Positions 61,843-64,000 of a DNA stretch of 64,000 nt are shown here, piece by piece. The notes below the pieces were generated by a model. That model was not told where the DNA came from, ran no database searches, and saw only the letters and a list, made by a program, of their open reading frames with translations. Origin of the DNA: Variovorax sp. J22G73 (GTDB taxonomy: Bacteria > Pseudomonadota > Gammaproteobacteria > Burkholderiales > Burkholderiaceae_C); NCBI RefSeq assembly GCF_030317035.1, contig NZ_JASZYK010000001.1, positions 1,116,001-1,180,000 of the forward strand. Direction: 5' to 3'. Position 1 is the stretch's first letter; each line of letters begins with the position of its first letter. The position numbers and the translations under genes were made by a program.

Positions 61843-63120
61843 TCAAGGCTGCGCTGATGCCCCCAGCAGCGCCTGCAGATCGATGGCCGCGGCCATCGCC
61901 TTGTAGCCGGCGTCGCCGGGGTGCAGGTGGTCGCCCGAGTCCATGGCGGCCCTCAGGCGCGACGGGTGCGCCGGGTCGTGCAGCAGCGCATCGAAGTCGA
62001 CCACCGCGTCGAACGCGCCGCTCTCGCGAATCCAGCGGTTCACGGCCTGGCGCACCTCGTCTTTCTGCGGCGAGAAGTGGCCTTCGAGCGGCGTGCCCTG
62101 CAGCGCGTGTTCGTTCGGCGCGATGGTGGCGCCCATGATGCGCACGTTGTGCGCGTGCGCCATCTCGATGAGCTGGCGAAAGCCCTGGATGAGCTGCTCC
62201 GCGCGCACCGCGGGTTCGCCCGGTGCGAACGGGCCGCCGGGCCAGCCGATGTCGTTGGTGCCCAGCAGCACGACCATGGCGCGCACGCCGGGCTGCGCGA
62301 ACACGTCGCGGCCCGCGCGCTCCAGGCCAGCGCGGCCCATGCCGTCCTTCAGCAGCCGGCCGCCCGAGATGCCGGCGTTGAGCACCGCCACGCCGCGGCC
62401 CGCGAGCCGCTCGGCCAGCGCATCGGGCCAGCGGGTGTTGGCACCGGGCGTGGCGCCGTTGCCGTCGGTCAGCGAATCGCCGAGGGCGACGACGGTGACG
62501 GGCGGCGTGGGCGTTTCCACGACGAGCCCGCTGACGTACACGCGCGTGCTCCATTCGGTGGCGCCAGCCGGCATGCGCGGCGCCGCGGTGAGGTCGCCGT
62601 CGGCCACGTAGGCGACCTGGCGCGCGTCGAAATGAAAGCCCGCGGGCTGGCTGGGCTGCGGCAGGTAGAGCGACACCGCGACTTCGCCCAGCGCGGGCAG
62701 GGCGAGGTCTACCGGGTCGCTGACCAGGCGCGCGCCGGGCGGCACGATCGCTTCGGCCTGCCCGCCGAAACGCAGCGGCCGGTCGCTGCCTTCGACGGTG
62801 GCCGAGCCCTCGGCATGGCGTGCCACGCGCGCGGCGCCGATGTGCAGCGGCGCGGTGCCGCCTTCGTTGCTGATCACCACGCGCAGCCGCGTGCCGCCGA
62901 TGCTCAGGCGCGCGACCTGGCGCACGGTCTGGCGGTTGAACTGGAACGGCAGGCCGGCGGGCAGCACGAAGTCGCCGGACCACACGGGCTGGGTGCTGGC
63001 CATCCAGCTGGGGCGCCAGTAGGTGGCGGCAGGCTCGGCGACAGAGATGCCAGCTGTACTTGCCAGCGTGAGCGCCAGCGCGCCATGGCGAAGAAGGGAT
63101 GCGAATGTCGATGCGGTCAT
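61843..63120 (-). CDS. Exported SGNH/GDSL hydrolase
   Basis: 425 residues with a signal peptide (TLASTAGISVA|EPAA). An N-terminal beta-rich domain (about 35-205) precedes the SGNH domain: block I VVALGDSLTDGNG (Ser about 216), block II NAGISGGRLL, block III VLLGTNDIGW (Asn) and block V DSGDHLHPGDAGY (Asp/His). An extracellular or periplasmic esterase or carbohydrate esterase, of the kind seen in rhamnogalacturonan or lipid hydrolysis. Divergent from a LysR gene with 110 bases between starts. Confidence 0.9.
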   Translation of the reverse strand: MTASTFASLLRHGALALTLASTAGISVAEPAATYWRPSWMASTQPVWSGDFVLPAGLPFQFNRQTVRQVARLSIGGTRLRVVISNEGGTAPLHIGAARVARHAEGSATVEGSDRPLRFGGQAEAIVPPGARLVSDPVDLALPALGEVAVSLYLPQPSQPAGFHFDARQVAYVADGDLTAAPRMPAGATEWSTRVYVSGLVVETPTPPVTVVALGDSLTDGNGATPGANTRWPDALAERLAGRGVAVLNAGISGGRLLKDGMGRAGLERAGRDVFAQPGVRAMVVLLGTNDIGWPGGPFAPGEPAVRAEQLIQGFRQLIEMAHAHNVRIMGATIAPNEHALQGTPLEGHFSPQKDEVRQAVNRWIRESGAFDAVVDFDALLHDPAHPSRLRAAMDSGDHLHPGDAGYKAMAAAIDLQALLGASAQP

Positions 63121-63230
63121 GAACGGTGTCCTCTAAGGAAATGGAAGCGAGGCGCCGACTTTCATCCATGCAATTTCGATTGGGTAGACGGCAGAATGGC
63201 ATCCACCTCATTCCCGATTCGAATACAGAC

Positions 63231-64000
63231 ATGGACACCTTGCGCGCCCTCGCGGCCTTCGTGCACAGCGTCGAACTCGGCAGCCTGTCGGGCGCGGCCC
63301 GCGCGCTCGACACCACGCAGCCCACCGTCAGCAAGCTGGTGGCGGGGCTGGAGCGCTCGCTGGGCGTGCGGCTGCTGCGGCGCACCGCGGCGGGCCTGAG
63401 CCTGACGGAGGAGGGCCAGCGTTTCCACGAGCGCGCGCAGCGAGTGCTCGAGGACTACGGCGACGCCGTCGCCGACGCGCGCGAGGCCGTGCAGCAGCCG
63501 CGCGGCCTGCTGCGCGTGAGCGCGCCGGTCACGATGGGGCAGCGGCACCTGAATGCGATGGCGGTGGAGTTTCTTGCGCTGTACCCCGACATCGAGCTGG
63601 AACTGGTGCTGGACGACCGCTTCATCGACCCGCGAGAAGAGCGCATCGACGTGTCGCTGCGCGTCGGCGGCACGCTGCCGCCGGACCTGGTCGCGCGCCA
63701 CATCGGCACCTGGCCGCGCGTGCTGGTGGCCTCGCCCGACTACGTCGCGGCGCGCGGAAAGCCACGCAAGCCGCAGGACCTGCAGTTGCACGACTACCTG
63801 CGCTACGCGCCCGGCGACGACGGCGTGCTGCTGCAAGGGCCCGAGGGCGCGGTCAGCGTGCCGGTGCGCAGCCGCTACCGTGTGAACAACGCCGTGGCCA
63901 TGCTGGACAGCGTGCTCGCCGGCGTGGGCATCTCGCTGCAACCCACCTGGATGGTGGCCGACCTGCTCGCGCAACGCCGCCTGCTGCGCGTGCTGCCGCG
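63231..64000 (+). CDS. LysR family transcriptional regulator (cut by window end)
   Basis: 256 residues visible. HTH at the start: LRALAAFVHSVELGSLSGAARALDTTQPTVSKLVAGLERSLGVRLLRRTAAGLSLTEEGQRF (about 4-65). The DmlR/AaeR-type effector domain follows and is open to the last base, so about 40 residues lie beyond the window. Divergent from the SGNH hydrolase, a likely target. Confidence 0.9.
   Translation, partial: MDTLRALAAFVHSVELGSLSGAARALDTTQPTVSKLVAGLERSLGVRLLRRTAAGLSLTEEGQRFHERAQRVLEDYGDAVADAREAVQQPRGLLRVSAPVTMGQRHLNAMAVEFLALYPDIELELVLDDRFIDPREERIDVSLRVGGTLPPDLVARHIGTWPRVLVASPDYVAARGKPRKPQDLQLHDYLRYAPGDDGVLLQGPEGAVSVPVRSRYRVNNAVAMLDSVLAGVGISLQPTWMVADLLAQRRLLRVLP

Overview
The window is a gap-free piece of a high-GC bacterial chromosome. 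Gene content points to the Betaproteobacteria, family Comamonadaceae, most likely Variovorax or a close relative. The signs are four orphan Bug-type (TctC) solute receptors, many LysR regulators, a pyrG-DUF1330-eno-ftsB string, the imuA-imuB-dnaE2 mutagenesis cassette and one-carbon-shifted duplicate catabolic genes. I saw no rRNA, tRNA, CRISPR array, transposase or prophage. No gene-free stretch exceeds 300 bases; the longest (40221-40513) holds a duplicated operator-like motif. The genus is an inference from gene content, not from a marker gene.

0-12.7 kb: the tail of a membrane protein, an ABC-F ATPase, an AEC transporter, xerD, a DUF72 protein and three Bug receptors. These are followed by a TetR regulator beside a thiolase-MaoC pair that carries the same palindromic operator as the TetR gene itself. 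DUF455, gamma-carbonic anhydrase and Hsp33 follow.

12.7-28 kb: mostly housekeeping. A leftward string pyrG-DUF1330-eno-ftsB-pnuC-nicotinamide riboside kinase is followed by rightward coaBC-(membrane protein)-dut, a SlyB-like lipoprotein, divergent slyD/roxA, and leftward dapA-bamC-MBL hydrolase.

28-52.8 kb: transporters and accessory metabolism. Two MFS exporters precede the topoisomerase IV cluster parE-lytic transglycosylase-parC. An IclR-controlled divergent catabolic locus follows (Bug + acyl-CoA ligase facing SDR + DsbA/HCCA isomerase + nitronate monooxygenase + IclR). Then come hydrolases, an M20 amidohydrolase with its LysR, a branched-chain-type binding protein with its LysR, and a CmcJ-family oxidoreductase gene that appears frameshifted near its start.

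52.9-61.8 kb: a DNA-damage island bounded by two textbook LexA boxes (CTGT-N8-ACAG). The left box drives imuA-imuB-dnaE2 and probably an MmcB-like PD-(D/E)XK protein rightward. The right box sits on the promoter of a leftward set: an unknown 74-residue protein, a 2'-5' RNA ligase/phosphodiesterase (LigT-like) and a phosphotransferase resembling APH(9). The two sets converge. The right-hand, LexA-controlled small protein + LigT + phosphotransferase group is the best candidate in this window for something not yet described.

61.8-64 kb: a secreted SGNH/GDSL hydrolase and a divergent LysR gene cut by the window end.
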